From contig NC_135130.1 in the NCBI RefSeq assembly GCF_050908995.1, forward strand, positions 9,603,001-9,667,000: a stretch of 64,000 nt of DNA, in the 5' to 3' direction. The position numbers and the translations under genes were made by a program. The stretch is from Andrena cerasifolii. Taxonomy: Eukaryota > Arthropoda > Insecta > Hymenoptera > Andrenidae. How positions within the stretch are numbered: the first letter of the stretch is position 1; every line of letters starts with the position of its first letter. Below, one piece after another: positions 25,701-36,500 of the stretch. The notes under the pieces are model-generated. The model saw nothing but the letters and a program-made list of their open reading frames with translations. It did no database searches and was not told the DNA's origin.

Positions 25701-28700
25701 AACTTAACTTACCGCACGCGCGTATTAACCATCCCGTAATGCCGATGGAAGTGTACGCGCTTCGACCGCGGGTCGATGGGGAATTCCTCGCTGACCACGT
25801 GCAATTTCCGATCGACCCGCCAACGTGAAATATTTAAACGATCATGTTGACATGCGGGGAACGTGACACGTGCGTACACACGCGGTTCTTCGATGGCCAC
25901 GTTCAAGAGCCAGATGTTCGGCTGGGATGATCGTGGTTACGAAATTGCGGTTACGGGGATACGGATATTCCCACTGTGAGGCAGCGATTCTCAGAATTTC
26001 TTGACAATTGATGACTCTTCCATGGTCAGTTTTAGTTTACTGCCTTACAGGGGGCACATCCGCAACTTCGTAATTTGATGATTTACTTCGTAGTGGTCTA
26101 AAAATCGCCAGATGTCGGGAAGGCACCACATTCCTGTACGATGTTTATCTAAGAAACATGTCAATACTTCAGACGTAGACGAGTGCAAGCAGCAAGGTGG
26201 CTCCGACGGTCACCACTGCAACGCCAACACGAAATGCGTCAACGTTATCGGCTCCTACACGTGTGAGTGTCTTCCGGGTTACCACAGGGTTGACAAGTTC
26301 AACTGCGCTGAACTGGACGAATGTACGACTGGCCACCATGCCTGCGACGAGCATGCCACTTGTGTCAACACTGCGGGCAGCTACTACTGCATCTGCAAGG
26401 ATGGCTACACCGGCGACGGCTACACTTGCAAACGTACAGTATCCAATATTGCCTTTGATGTCTGTTGCGGTATTAAAAAAACATTTTCTACCCATTCTCT
26501 GATTGTCAGCACTAATGACATCTTGTTTCCTTCTGGTTTAGCTAATTGCAATCAGACCTGTCAGAACGGTGGTGAGTGCGTGGCGCCAGGAAGATGTTCT
26601 TGTCGACGCGGTTACATCGGCAATAGTTGCGAACTGGACCTGGACGAATGTGCGAGCGATCTTCACAGATGCCACCAGTCCTCCACTTGCTTCAATATGC
26701 CCGGTTGGTACTATTGCCGCTGCAAACCCGGGTACAGAAGCGCTCTTCACGATAGCACTCAGGGTACGCAGTGTCTCGACATCGACGAGTGCAATGATCA
26801 AACGATCGAGAGGAGGCACACGTGTCACCCAAGCGCCAAGTGTGTTAACACTGAAGGTGGATATGAGTGTGTCTGTCCACCCCAGGAGGACAATCACACT
26901 GTGGAGGAGTGCCGACTCAGTAAGTGCTAGATAAAACAGTATCCAAAGATTTGGTATGCCAAGTGTCTGACTTTCGAAGCTATCATCAGTTAAAGAACTT
27001 GGTCAATGACTCTACTTGTATTCCTACAACGCCACCTATTCCTAGCCTATGTCTTACCAACAACGCAACTAGGACTCTATGTCGACTACGTATGTCCTGA
27101 GTAGGTTGCTGGTTCGAAAGTCGAGAAGTCGCGAACGGCGAGACCCTAGCTCCAGCCGGAAACCCCTGCAGAAGATGCACATGTAAGGACGGCGTGATCA
27201 CGTGCAGGGATCCCATTTGCGATTGCAGCGCTCCAGGCAGCCACAGGGACAAGTGCTGCCCTCAGTGTGACCCTGCAGCTTCTTGCAGGCACCAGGAACT
27301 ACATCACCTAGTCTTCAGGAGTGGTGAACGATGGATATACCAATGCCAGACTTGCGAGTGCCTGGTAATAAGATTATCCATCATATGTCCACTGTCCCTT
27401 GCAGCTATTGATGAAACGAATACCTGTTGCAGTACGGCGAAATAGACTGTTGGCAGATGGAATGTCCACCAGTGACCTGCTCTAACCCTGTCACAGAGGA
27501 CGGGGACTGTTGTCCTCGCTGTGAAGATGATCCTTGCGCGAGGGAACTGCCCGGAAACGGCACATCTCTGTCGGTCCTGACCCGACCAAGGCCTTGTAGC
27601 TACTCTGGGATCATTCACGACAGCGGCAGCTCCTGGCAGGACCCCCATGACAAGTGCACCACATGCGAGTGCAAGGTAAGGAGGACGTCAGGCCACGGTC
27701 ACGTCGAAGGACCGAAGAAACCGAATCGTCGGTCCTTTATCCGTGCAAGGCCCGCAGGATACGGATAGGAATAGGGGGGTTCGTGGGAGAAGAGAGACAA
27801 AGGGTAGAGAAGAATCGATGGTCCAGACGAACGGCTATAGCTTGATCTATATAGAACAGAGATTGAAGTTTTGTACAGGGTCCTCTGATCCTTTTATTTG
27901 CTGGGGCAGTGACTTGGACTCGGGATACTTTTTAGCTATTTGGACGGCCATGACAGTTTTATACGTCAGCGCTATCTAGCCTGCGCTAACTGCGCATTCT
28001 TCCTTCACGTTTACATATATATTTATTATGTATATAAATGTATGAAATAATCTGGCCAATGATTCTTCACGTCGTGCTCTCTTTTCGCGCGAAATCAAGA
28101 GCTCAAGGTCAGTAAATGAAAAGTAAATATCGCCTTAACTTAGCCGTGGATCTGTCATGTGTCTAATCAGTTGCGTTCATTATTTTAATTCGAGGTTAAG
28201 AACAGTTGCTGTGCGGCAGGCGTCCATTAACAAAAACAGAATACACGTGGCGGATTAACATTACGTTAACATTTATCACTTTTCCTTGTTCTTTTCCAAA
28301 TATGCTTTAGTGTTATTGATTATAAATGTTCCGTTATCATTGCTTCTTATATGCATGACCAGGCATAAGTATTCGTGATGACTATTTTCCGTTGTAAATA
28401 TTTAAAGATAAACGTAACATAATTGTAAATATATCATCTACTACTTGATGTAAATTCAACTATCGCGGTGCTTGTTCCATATGAAAATTACGAATGAGCT
28501 TTAATGTGCTTACATAATGCTTTCAGAATATTAAAAAACTTATTAATATTAATGTATATTTGTTACATTAAATCGCAACTATACGTGTGCCGTTCTTACA
28601 AAAATTAAAAGACAGCGGTAACCTCAGGTACTATTCATAAAATGTAGGGCAGAAAACCCTTTTAAATATACAATAATCGTTCTCCTTTAAATGTACATTT

Positions 28701-31700
28701 TATCTTGAAACACAAAACTGTGTATGGACTCTCGCTTATTGCATCATACTGCATTGATTATTTTCCTATAGGTAGTTTCGTATGCTCCATCCGCCACGTG
28801 TACGATTAAAGTCTAACACACACGAGCATATACCTTTTCGTTTTCTCGCTCTTTCTCTCTATCTCTTTTCGTCTCTCTTATTTATTTACCGTGTCAGTAG
28901 GTAACCCTCGTATAACACAAGGTGCCTATATACTGACTCTAATTTATTTCTAGTATGCCATTTATTTTTGCGGTGTGTATAACGCGTGTCGATTTCGCAA
29001 AGCTGTGCGCTAAAATCTTCGTATTTGATACGCCGAGAGAAAGACTGTACAGAACTGAAAGAAACACAAGCTTTTCCGATGCTGTGTTTTCGTCGAAGTC
29101 TTTGACGTTCATAGTTTTTCACATAGATTATCTCAAAGCTAACACCAATTCACCTGACTTAATAATAACCTAATATATTCCAGTTCAACACGAACATAAC
29201 CTATGAGTACTTGAAAACCTAGCAAAGTATTCCCTCTCTATAGGCTCGATGCTCAGGTCAGCTGACGTGCATATAGCCGAGTGTGACATGACATATATGC
29301 TCACCATCGGCAGAGACGATGGTAGAGATGACTCTGGTGCATATAGTGAGGTTGAAAATTGGGCATATAGCGAGGGTGAAGATCGAACATATAGAGAGAG
29401 AATAAGTAATCCACCGAGAACTTGAAGACTTAACGAAATATTACACAGTACCTGAAGGTTCTAACAATAAAGCATACTGTTCAGGAACATCTTCTTTCGG
29501 CGTTAGGTGCCATGGTGTCGTGCTAGTCTTGTTATTATGCGATCTCGAGCTGTATTCACCACTTGTAAATTACTCCAAGCCGTGTCTTTTGACAAATACC
29601 AGCGTCCGAGACACGTTCAGGGGCGTCCCCAAGCTAGCCTTCAATTAGATATACATATATGTGTACGTTTTTTTCGTTGGCTGCCTTGCACGCGGCAGTG
29701 TTCATTATAATTAGTCTTTCACCTTCAGTAAAGAAAGACGAGACGTCCCAAAATTCGGCACCGTATATATAAATATTTATTCTGCATGTCTATCCAATGA
29801 TCAGAGTAATCTCATTCTATGCGTAACGTAGATACAAGAGTCATTGTTATTGTTGTTATTATTGTTTCTCCTAGTGACAATTGAGTTACCAATTGTAATA
29901 AGTTTTTTGTTTGTCCCTCGCTCACTGTATGAGCCAAGTCCTAAATAGCTTATTCAAGAACAATATAGGGATCTCGAGCACCTTCGATCCAGATGTTCAT
30001 TCCTTCTGATCGTCACTGATCGCTCGCGGCTCAGGAGACCAATATACCATATTGGGATCGACGCTATCGTGGCTATCAGCGGGCAAGCTAAATTCAACAG
30101 ACCAACACGATCGAACACTGCCGCGTAGTGTAAAAAGGAACCGCGTCGCGTAATCGAGCAAAAAAGACTGTGGACACAGAGAATTGGTAATATCATTGCT
30201 TCGGGTCGGCCCTGCATGGATCGTATTCGATACATAGTTGCCTGGCAACGACTAATCGAAAGCAGACCCGACCTCATGGCGAACGATGTAGCATGGCCTA
30301 AGCCTTGTCGATGCGTTCACATCAGCATTCAGTTTTCACCAAAAGCAGGCACATTGGCCCATTTTCTATGGTATGCGAAGAACAATCCATAAAATACCGT
30401 TAAATGAAATAAAAATTATTAGAGGGGATAGAGTCAGAACCCGAACAAAGTGTCTGATTGAGACTCAAACAGGGGCTAATAACGAGGGCATCTGACAATT
30501 TGGGCTGGGTGAACGGATCGACCTGGATAGGTGGACTGATGTGCTGAGCAAACAAAAAATAGTGCTGATAACAATGATGTGAAATTTTTAACCCCGCCAT
30601 ACTGCCCGTGACGACTAACCTGATAGCCTAACGATGGGTATCCTTGCAGGTGCCGTACTGCGCCCAATTGGTGAGCAATAGCGCGTGTTGTGTGCATCGG
30701 TAATCACGTCACTTCTACCTCACCTATAATCTCTCTACCCGCCTCTTCTCTTTTCGTTATTAATGTCTCTTATTGTTATTGTTTATTGTCCATGACTAAT
30801 CTCGAGCTCGGGTGCTTTCGTTCCTACCTGCCTGCTTAGATAGATACTGTACCCCTCTCTGCTTCTTTTTGCCTTTCTGTTTCTCTCTCTTCACTGTATT
30901 ACTGAATTCTTTAGATTCTAGTAGCCCGCGTATTCCACATTAGAGCTCTTCCCACTCGTTGATCGCCGCACGCTCGTCACTAGGCTTCCTCCATTATGTT
31001 TTCTGTGGCTAGGTTAGGTCTGCGGAGTGTCTATGTCACGTGACTGCGGAAGGCTAAGTTAAAAATTCATTTACGGGATGTGGTTGCGATATTGGCACTA
31101 TAATTTTCTTCCTTCTCGTCAGAGACTGTGGAAATATAAGCTGGAGGTTCTGTAGAATCTCGTTGGAAAGCTTTGTTCAGGAAATGGATGTTAGGAGAGT
31201 AGTTAGCACGACTGTTTCATCTCGTAATTGAGTGACAAACTCACCTACAAGGGCTGCTTGGATAAAAAATGTCGCGAACAGTACGTGGCAGAGACTAGAC
31301 GTAACATTAAGCCAGGGAAATGTTAATTCCATGGGGGAATCGCGAGCACGCCGCATGATTCATAAACTGAATTCTTATAAAAAATATTCTTGATCGGCAG
31401 GTCGTGAGGTCGACGATCTTTCTATTATTTTTAATTCCAGCACCTTAGCACAAGTTCCCTCACACAATAAATTCTAATTTAAATTAATTTATTTTATTGA
31501 GAATAAGTCTGTCAAAACAGGTTCCAGTATTCCACAAATTTTCTCATTTAATTTCCTTCGGATTCAACCGTTTCATGCTAACCATCGAAAGATCGATCAA
31601 GAAGTATACATATGGAAACTTCATTCTAAGTACAATGGCTGAAGTGCACGTTAAAAAAAAAATTGCATGCACCGACTCACCCCACGCTCTCATGACTAAA

Positions 31701-34270
31701 CGATTCGATTAACTTCACTTATTGCGCACACTTAACCCCGAGACGCACTGTCCACCGACCTTGCTCGGTAACGTAGATCCCTTTCTTACCGGTTGTTGGT
31801 ATCGGTCGGGGCGCACGGCACACGCGGTGACAGACACACACACGAAAAAGAAAACACACGGACTGCATTTTTATACGTTTCTTTGTCTTTTTTAATTATG
31901 TTTTTTCGTTACACTTGAGCCTCTTTTGCACCCTCCTCTGATCTGCATTCGAGATTCAATAGAAGCACCAAGAGTCTCTTTCTCTCTGTCTATCGAGTGT
32001 TGTCCAGCAACGATTCTGGCAAAGAATTTTCACGAATTAGACTCAAGGGACTGTTTTTAATTACGTCGCACTCTCGTCGAAAAATAAGAGAAGTCAAACG
32101 TTTCAATTCGATTTCGTCCAATATACTAACAGTTTGTTTGTTTTTTTGGTTGTTTGGCAGACTAAGAAACCAATTACTTAGAAACATCTATCCTACAGTA
32201 AATCCTTTGGTATAAACTCACTGTGACATAGACTTATATTGAAAATTACCCTGAAACTACAATCTAGCCTCACTTCTTAAAGGGTTATTACCGTTACTTT
32301 GCCAGAATCGGGGCAGATCGTAGTGGAAGCCCAGACACGTTGTCGTCAGGTGTCGATACATACTATGGAAATTCATTGTTTTGTCTTCCCGAATGTCAAC
32401 AGCATGATTGTCATTAAGAAGTTACTGTAATTGTGGTTGTAAAGCATAAACAATCCAAAATGTCTGATTGGCTCACGTGAGGTCGATAGAGGAAATGGCG
32501 TCGAAGTCGGTGCGGTCCGGACATCACGATGAGGTCACATGAACGTGAGGTGGCTGGATATTCACATCGATTTTACTTTATCCACAGCGGAATCATGTGC
32601 TGATTCCACGAAACAATGAATTGCATATTATGTGAAGGATAACCTAATCTACCCTTCCGTGATACGAAAAGTCTTGGATCTATATTCTCCAATCGCTTCC
32701 AGTTTCCCCTCTTGCGGCTTGATCGATTGTGCGGTATGACATACACTTTCACCTGGCCATTCGGCCAAATTCACACCAATTGGAGAATTATCACAATTGT
32801 TTGGCATACCTCTATAGGATGATTCTAGTAAGAATGACAGGTTGATGGAGTAATATTCACAGAGTAATAACTTCTACGTCACAATAGCTCCATTATTGGC
32901 TAAATGTACACCTACGTGCCTCACAATTGCAACATATGTACGCTTTCTGTCAGAAAGTTGATAAAACCCTTATCTCAAAAGAAAAAAGATCCAGGGTCAA
33001 CATGTGACATTGGTGCCATTTCATTTGGCTTACCAGTTTCTGTTCGTTTACTGCTAATATTCTAAACGATGAGTAAAATCGAAACTTCTTGGAACCTTAG
33101 AGTTGATACTCTTCTATCTTTAGGATGACACAAAAGATAACCTAGCCCATTTCCAAGCATCATCCCTCTAATTTACCAAAGTAACAGACATAGCTGTTTT
33201 ACGCAAACACACAAGAAGACAGTAACGTCCAGTTCCCTCGATACACTTATCAAGAAGCATAACGAAAAGAATCCAAAGCAAACGTACACCAGATCAGCTC
33301 AAAGATAGCCGCAAAAAAATCCTTCAAAAAACCTCCATCCTTCCCGTCCAGTTTGTGTCGCACATCGCACTGCGAAAAAAAGTACACCCTTGCAAAAGTG
33401 CCAAGACTTTTCGTAACGAGAGGGAAGGAGACCGTGAAGGGGCAAACGCGAAAGACGAAAGAAAGTGGCGTTCCATTCGTGGGTGGCTAACCCATTGTCC
33501 AACGAACCTCTCCGTAGGACGGGCAGCTATGCTGTAGCTACGATTACGGCTGCGCTGGCGATCTGGGCGACGACGAGCAGCAACGCCCTCCAGTCGTTGC
33601 TCCTGAGCCTTTCGTACGCGGTCTACCGAGCCCTGCGGGGTCACCGATGGCTGACAGTGCACAGGAAGCAGCTCTATCAGCGGTTACCGCTACCCCCGGT
33701 GGTGCAACAGTCGCCAGTGGCTACCTCCTGTCGCCCTCGTCATCTTCCTCGTCCGTCAGCGTCGCCAGCGTCCCCAGAAAGGTTCACTGGACCCTGCAGA
33801 ACGCAGCCCAGCCCAAGTCCCAGCAGCAGCACAGAGACGATCGCCGTGCCCGAGTGCAACAACAGCAGGCTACACCAACGACCAGGAACCAGCTGGCCGC
33901 TGGAGGAGCGACGACGACGCCGACGACGCCTCAACACCCTACATCCACGGCGACGTCGTCGACGACGACGGCCAAGGCTCCGGTTAAGTACGAAGCCAAG
34001 CCTCAAGCGCTATCCCGTCGTCAGCGCGCCAAATCCTCGAGCAGCCTCGCGAATCATCGAAACAATGCGTCCACTTCCTCGTCTACGTCGTCCTCGCCTC
34101 CACTCGCCATGCTGGTACCCTCTAGGGCTGACCTGGACACGGAGGACCACGGTTCAACCAGCAGCACGCCCAGCAACACTGTCATGGTCAACGAGTACCG
34201 TCAGTCCTCGGCCAGCCGTCATCGCAGGAGCGATAATACCGAGTCTGTGGCACGAGACAGCGCCACTTGA
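13670..34270 (+). CDS. NELL2: NELL1/NELL2-like secreted EGF/VWC protein (13 coding exons)
   Basis: Coding exons: 13670-13796, 18340-18558, 22213-22363, 23612-23894, 24209-24364, 24489-24711, 24870-25061, 25562-25681, 26173-26433, 26542-26919, 27105-27364, 27433-27675, 33518-34270. They join in frame to 1121 codons plus TGA. All introns are GT-AG. Domain order: signal peptide (about 1-25), laminin-G/TSPN domain (about 80-280), short coiled-coil-like segment (about 290-325), two VWC domains (about 330-450), six EGF modules (about 453-703, several with calcium-binding D-x-D-E-C starts), then VWC modules (704-883). This order matches vertebrate NELL1/NELL2, which are secreted oligomeric glycoproteins; vertebrate NELL proteins bind Robo3 and the kinase C beta amino terminus. 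Residues 884-1121 are an extra low-complexity tail. The NELL1 versus NELL2 assignment cannot be settled here. The family call is secure; the untranslated ends are unknown. Confidence 0.93.
13797..18339 (+). other. NELL intron 1
   Basis: 4.5-kb intron from GTGAGT to TTTTTCAG. It has a small palindrome (GTAATGGA...TCCATTAC near 15424-15445), an alternating CA/CG tract at 16224-16260 and a G-rich stretch with quadruplex potential near 17660-17687. No coding exon recognised. Confidence 0.7.
16224..16260. repeat. (CA)n-(GC)n alternating tract
   Basis: About seven CA dinucleotides followed after a few bases by about seven GC dinucleotides. Alternating purine-pyrimidine sequence like this favours left-handed DNA. 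It lies in NELL intron 1. Confidence 0.7.
18559..22212 (+). other. NELL intron 2
   Basis: 3.7-kb intron with a GTGAGT donor and a TTTACTACTTTAG acceptor. Two CACGTG E-boxes lie 11 bases apart at 19508-19526. No coding exon recognised; the open frames here have no family features. Confidence 0.7.
22364..23611 (+). other. NELL intron 3
   Basis: 1.25-kb intron between GTGAGTA and TAATTTGCAG. Two imperfect copies of a 22-base module (core AGGTGGCACYACC) lie at 22551 and 22607, 56 bases apart. Nothing else seen. Confidence 0.65.
24489..25061 (+). other. NELL2: NELL exons 6-7: first two VWC domains
   Basis: Exons 24489-24711 and 24870-25061 each encode one von Willebrand factor C module. The first ends CCPIC and the second CCKFC, each preceded by the C-x-C and C-x(4)-C spacing of the fold. 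The codon for K387 is split between them (A plus AG). Residues are about 313-451. Confidence 0.92.
25562..26919 (+). other. NELL2: NELL exons 8-10: six EGF-like modules
   Basis: Exon 25562-25681 holds EGF1, exon 26173-26433 holds EGF2 and EGF3, and exon 26542-26919 holds EGF4, EGF5 and EGF6. EGF2, 5 and 6 have D-x-D-E-C calcium-binding starts with the matching N/F-Y/W motifs. EGF4 is the compact non-calcium form (TCQNGGECVAPGRCSC). The number and order equal those of NELL2. In vertebrate NELL, EGF modules contribute to Robo3 binding. The intron between EGF3 and EGF4 is stop-free (see findings). Confidence 0.93.
27105..27675 (+). other. NELL2: NELL exons 11-12: C-terminal VWC modules
   Basis: Exons 27105-27364 and 27433-27675 are separated by a 68-base intron. 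They encode VWC modules ending CCPQCDP and CCPRCEDDPC, plus the first half of a last module (HDKCTTCECK). That half-module continues without a phase change into the last exon 5.8 kb away (DGQLCCSYDYGC), giving the C-x-C-K-D-G...CC pattern of the vertebrate NELL carboxy end. Confidence 0.9.
27676..33517 (+). other. NELL intron 12 (5.8 kb before the last exon)
   Basis: Begins GTAAGG and ends CCGTAG. It is AT-rich, with a short 24-bp tandem repeat (29339-29404) and a strong candidate cryptic or alternative exon at 30650-30670. It may contain untranslated or alternative terminal exons that need transcript data. Confidence 0.65.
29339..29404. repeat. 24-bp tandem repeat, about 2.7 copies
   Basis: Units begin at 29339, 29363 and 29387, each starting RCATATAG and followed by a purine-rich half (GTGAGG/GCGAGGG). 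They diverge by a few bases. A related single copy (GTGCATATAGCC) lies at about 29268. Confidence 0.6.
33518..34270 (+). CDS. NELL2: NELL last exon: end of final VWC plus 238-residue low-complexity tail
   Basis: The acceptor TCTCCGTAG ends at 33517. The first 12 codons (DGQLCCSYDYGC, residues 872-883) complete the last VWC and align with the vertebrate carboxy end, which stops a few residues later. Here the frame stays open for 238 more codons to TGA at 34268-34270. The tail is rich in Ser, Thr, Gln, Pro and Ala (runs such as SSSSSS, QQQQ, TTTAKAP), has no cysteine, and carries basic pairs including RRQR and RHRR. No known domain is visible. Assignment of the exon is strong; the biological use of the whole tail is inferred from the open frame. 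Confidence 0.8.
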   Translation, partial: DGQLCCSYDYGCAGDLGDDEQQRPPVVAPEPFVRGLPSPAGSPMADSAQEAALSAVTATPGGATVASGYLLSPSSSSSSVSVASVPRKVHWTLQNAAQPKSQQQHRDDRRARVQQQQATPTTRNQLAAGGATTTPTTPQHPTSTATSSTTTAKAPVKYEAKPQALSRRQRAKSSSSLANHRNNASTSSSTSSSPPLAMLVPSRADLDTEDHGSTSSTPSNTVMVNEYRQSSASRHRRSDNTESVARDSAT

Positions 34271-35479
34271 GCCTGGTGGCCCAGCGGGCAGCTAGATGAG
34301 ACAGAAATCAGCATTGGCAAGGCATTCCAGGGGGTGTAGATGCAGAACAGGGGTAGCCCAATATGTAGGAGCGAGCAGAGAAGCGTTCTCTGTGGTCACC
34401 TGGTCATCTAATGGGTAGTTTGTCGAGAGACGAGGATAGGAGTAAAAGGAATACGAGCGGCAGGAAGGCGGGAGCTATTTGGGAGTCCACTGAACAACGT
34501 TGCAGCGATGACGGTCACGGACATCGACGATTACTCTCTAGGAACGTCCAGTTTGTGCTGGACGCTGCAGAAGAGGACCGTATCTCTGTTGGCTCGTCAT
34601 GATCCTCGATCATCTAGATACTTGGCCCGTTTCCACGGATCATCGTTGAATTCACAACAGACACTTGTAGAATGTCATCTGTAGTCTGTGCGAGCTGACA
34701 GTGGTGACAGGACGCGGTGGTGTGAATGGTTCCGAAGACTATCGGTGTGAGCCGGGGCCTCAACTTCTAGTCTGTTGTAGCGTCGCGTCCCTTTCCTCGA
34801 GCAAAGGCCTACCGGAACGGTATTTAGCGAAATATCACGGTCGTTCGTTGAAATTCGTCGAGGATGAGCCCATTTCTCGCGACACTCGGGTGTAGTCTGG
34901 TGTTCATGCCCGCAGTAGATCGCGGGGGATGCATGATCATCATATCGGTGAACGTAGCGGAGAATTAGGTGCCAAACTCGAGCCTGCCAAGCCAACATCA
35001 ACAGCTTCTTCCGTCTTCGCGACCGAGGACGACCAGAGATAGAGACGTTTCCTTTCTTTCCTTTTTCTCAACTGGGATGATGATAATCCCCTGTGCGTCC
35101 GTTGTTGTCACCGGTTGTCGGACACAGCCATCGCGTGGCTGATGGGTCAAGCATAAAGATAGTCGTGGTGATAGATGCAGCCTGTTGGTCATGGTGGATC
35201 AGTAGAATCGAGAAACTGAGCCCGACGAAGCAGAGGCGTGTCTGAGTCTAAATGCTTTCGCAATTCCTTTCGGCGTAATTTCATTGAACAGGTAGCGCAC
35301 AATGTTTGGGCCTTATAAAGTATTTAAATTGTCGATGTTTCGCTATGGATGAATCTCGTAATCGTACTTTCTAGCCGGCGGACAGACGAGAGAACGCGGC
35401 GTCTAGTTATCGTAAGGAATTGAATTTAATCCCAACGAGAGAGGACAAAGTTATACATAGGAGAGTTCCGTAATATACT

Positions 35480-35535
35480 TATAATATATACATACACATA
35501 TATATATACATATATGTGTGTGTGTATATGTATAT
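35480..35535. repeat. TA/CA/TG microsatellite
   Basis: Alternating TATATA, CATACACA and TGTGTGTG runs that are largely self-complementary. The tract lies in presumed NELL 3' UTR or intergenic DNA. Confidence 0.7.
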
Positions 35536-36365
35536 TCGACGGATACCATGTGAAACATAATGAATCTATGTTGAGTATATAAATCGGACGATATTATCGA
35601 CGTATAAAATATTCCACTATGGATGATCATATCTCGTGACAATATAAATAATGACGCGGTACCGACGGGAGGCTATATACAATCATCTATAGCTCATGTT
35701 TCTCTGGCGAATATAGTCTACGCTTGAAAGTAAACTTAAGGATCATTAGGGTATCGTACCCGTTTCATGGAGATCTCTATCACGAGGTAGGGATCGACGG
35801 GACGGTTCAGTTTCTCTGATTCCCGTGCGCTGGCTGGTTTATGCCTGATCCTGACATGGAATCGTCGCATGCGCGCAACTTGTGCCTCCAAGGTTAACGA
35901 GACTCTGGCCCTCTGACTTTTGCACGAGGTGGAAACCGGACGTGATTATCAATTTCAGATTGCACTTTATCAGTTAAATTCTAATCACGATTTTCATTTA
36001 CATTGCGTTAAATTCTTGCTGTGACTTAGTAGGGACCTACTACAGGCCTAATCAAGACCCAATAGGGGCTATTATACTGAAGACCCCGATAGTTGCGCGC
36101 GAGTAGGGACGTAGTGCCGAGTTATAGCGAGGGCACAGCAAAAAAATATAATCAAACTCTATTGAGCAACCTACTGGAGGGATTCAGAATACTGACACGT
36201 CTGGCTTTTCACCTTGCCAATTAGGTCTCCTGTTCAATTACTAGTTGTACACCGGACGATGAACGTGCCGGCTCGCTCGAACGATTCTTTATCTCGCTCA
36301 ACCCAACGCGACCACTACGACTACATTCCTCCTTGATTAACAATAAGTAGGCACTAATGAGAGAA

Positions 36366-36500
36366 ACATATAAATATAAATATATATATAAAGAAAGAAA
36401 TGAATAAATAAATAATTAAATAAATGGATGAACAAATAAATAAATGAATATATATATAAAAAGAGAGAGCACGAGTATATATATATATACATATGTATGT
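36366..36500. repeat. AT-rich compound microsatellite (AAAT/TA/GT)
   Basis: Runs of ATAAATATAAA, AATAAATAAATAA, TATATATATA and GTATGTGTGTATACATA in sequence. It includes several AATAAA hexamers that would read as poly(A) signals on the plus strand. Confidence 0.65.

Noticed and set aside
26169..26897. Long antisense and shifted frames over the NELL EGF exons
   Set aside because: Shadows of the cysteine-rich coding frame; no independent signals.
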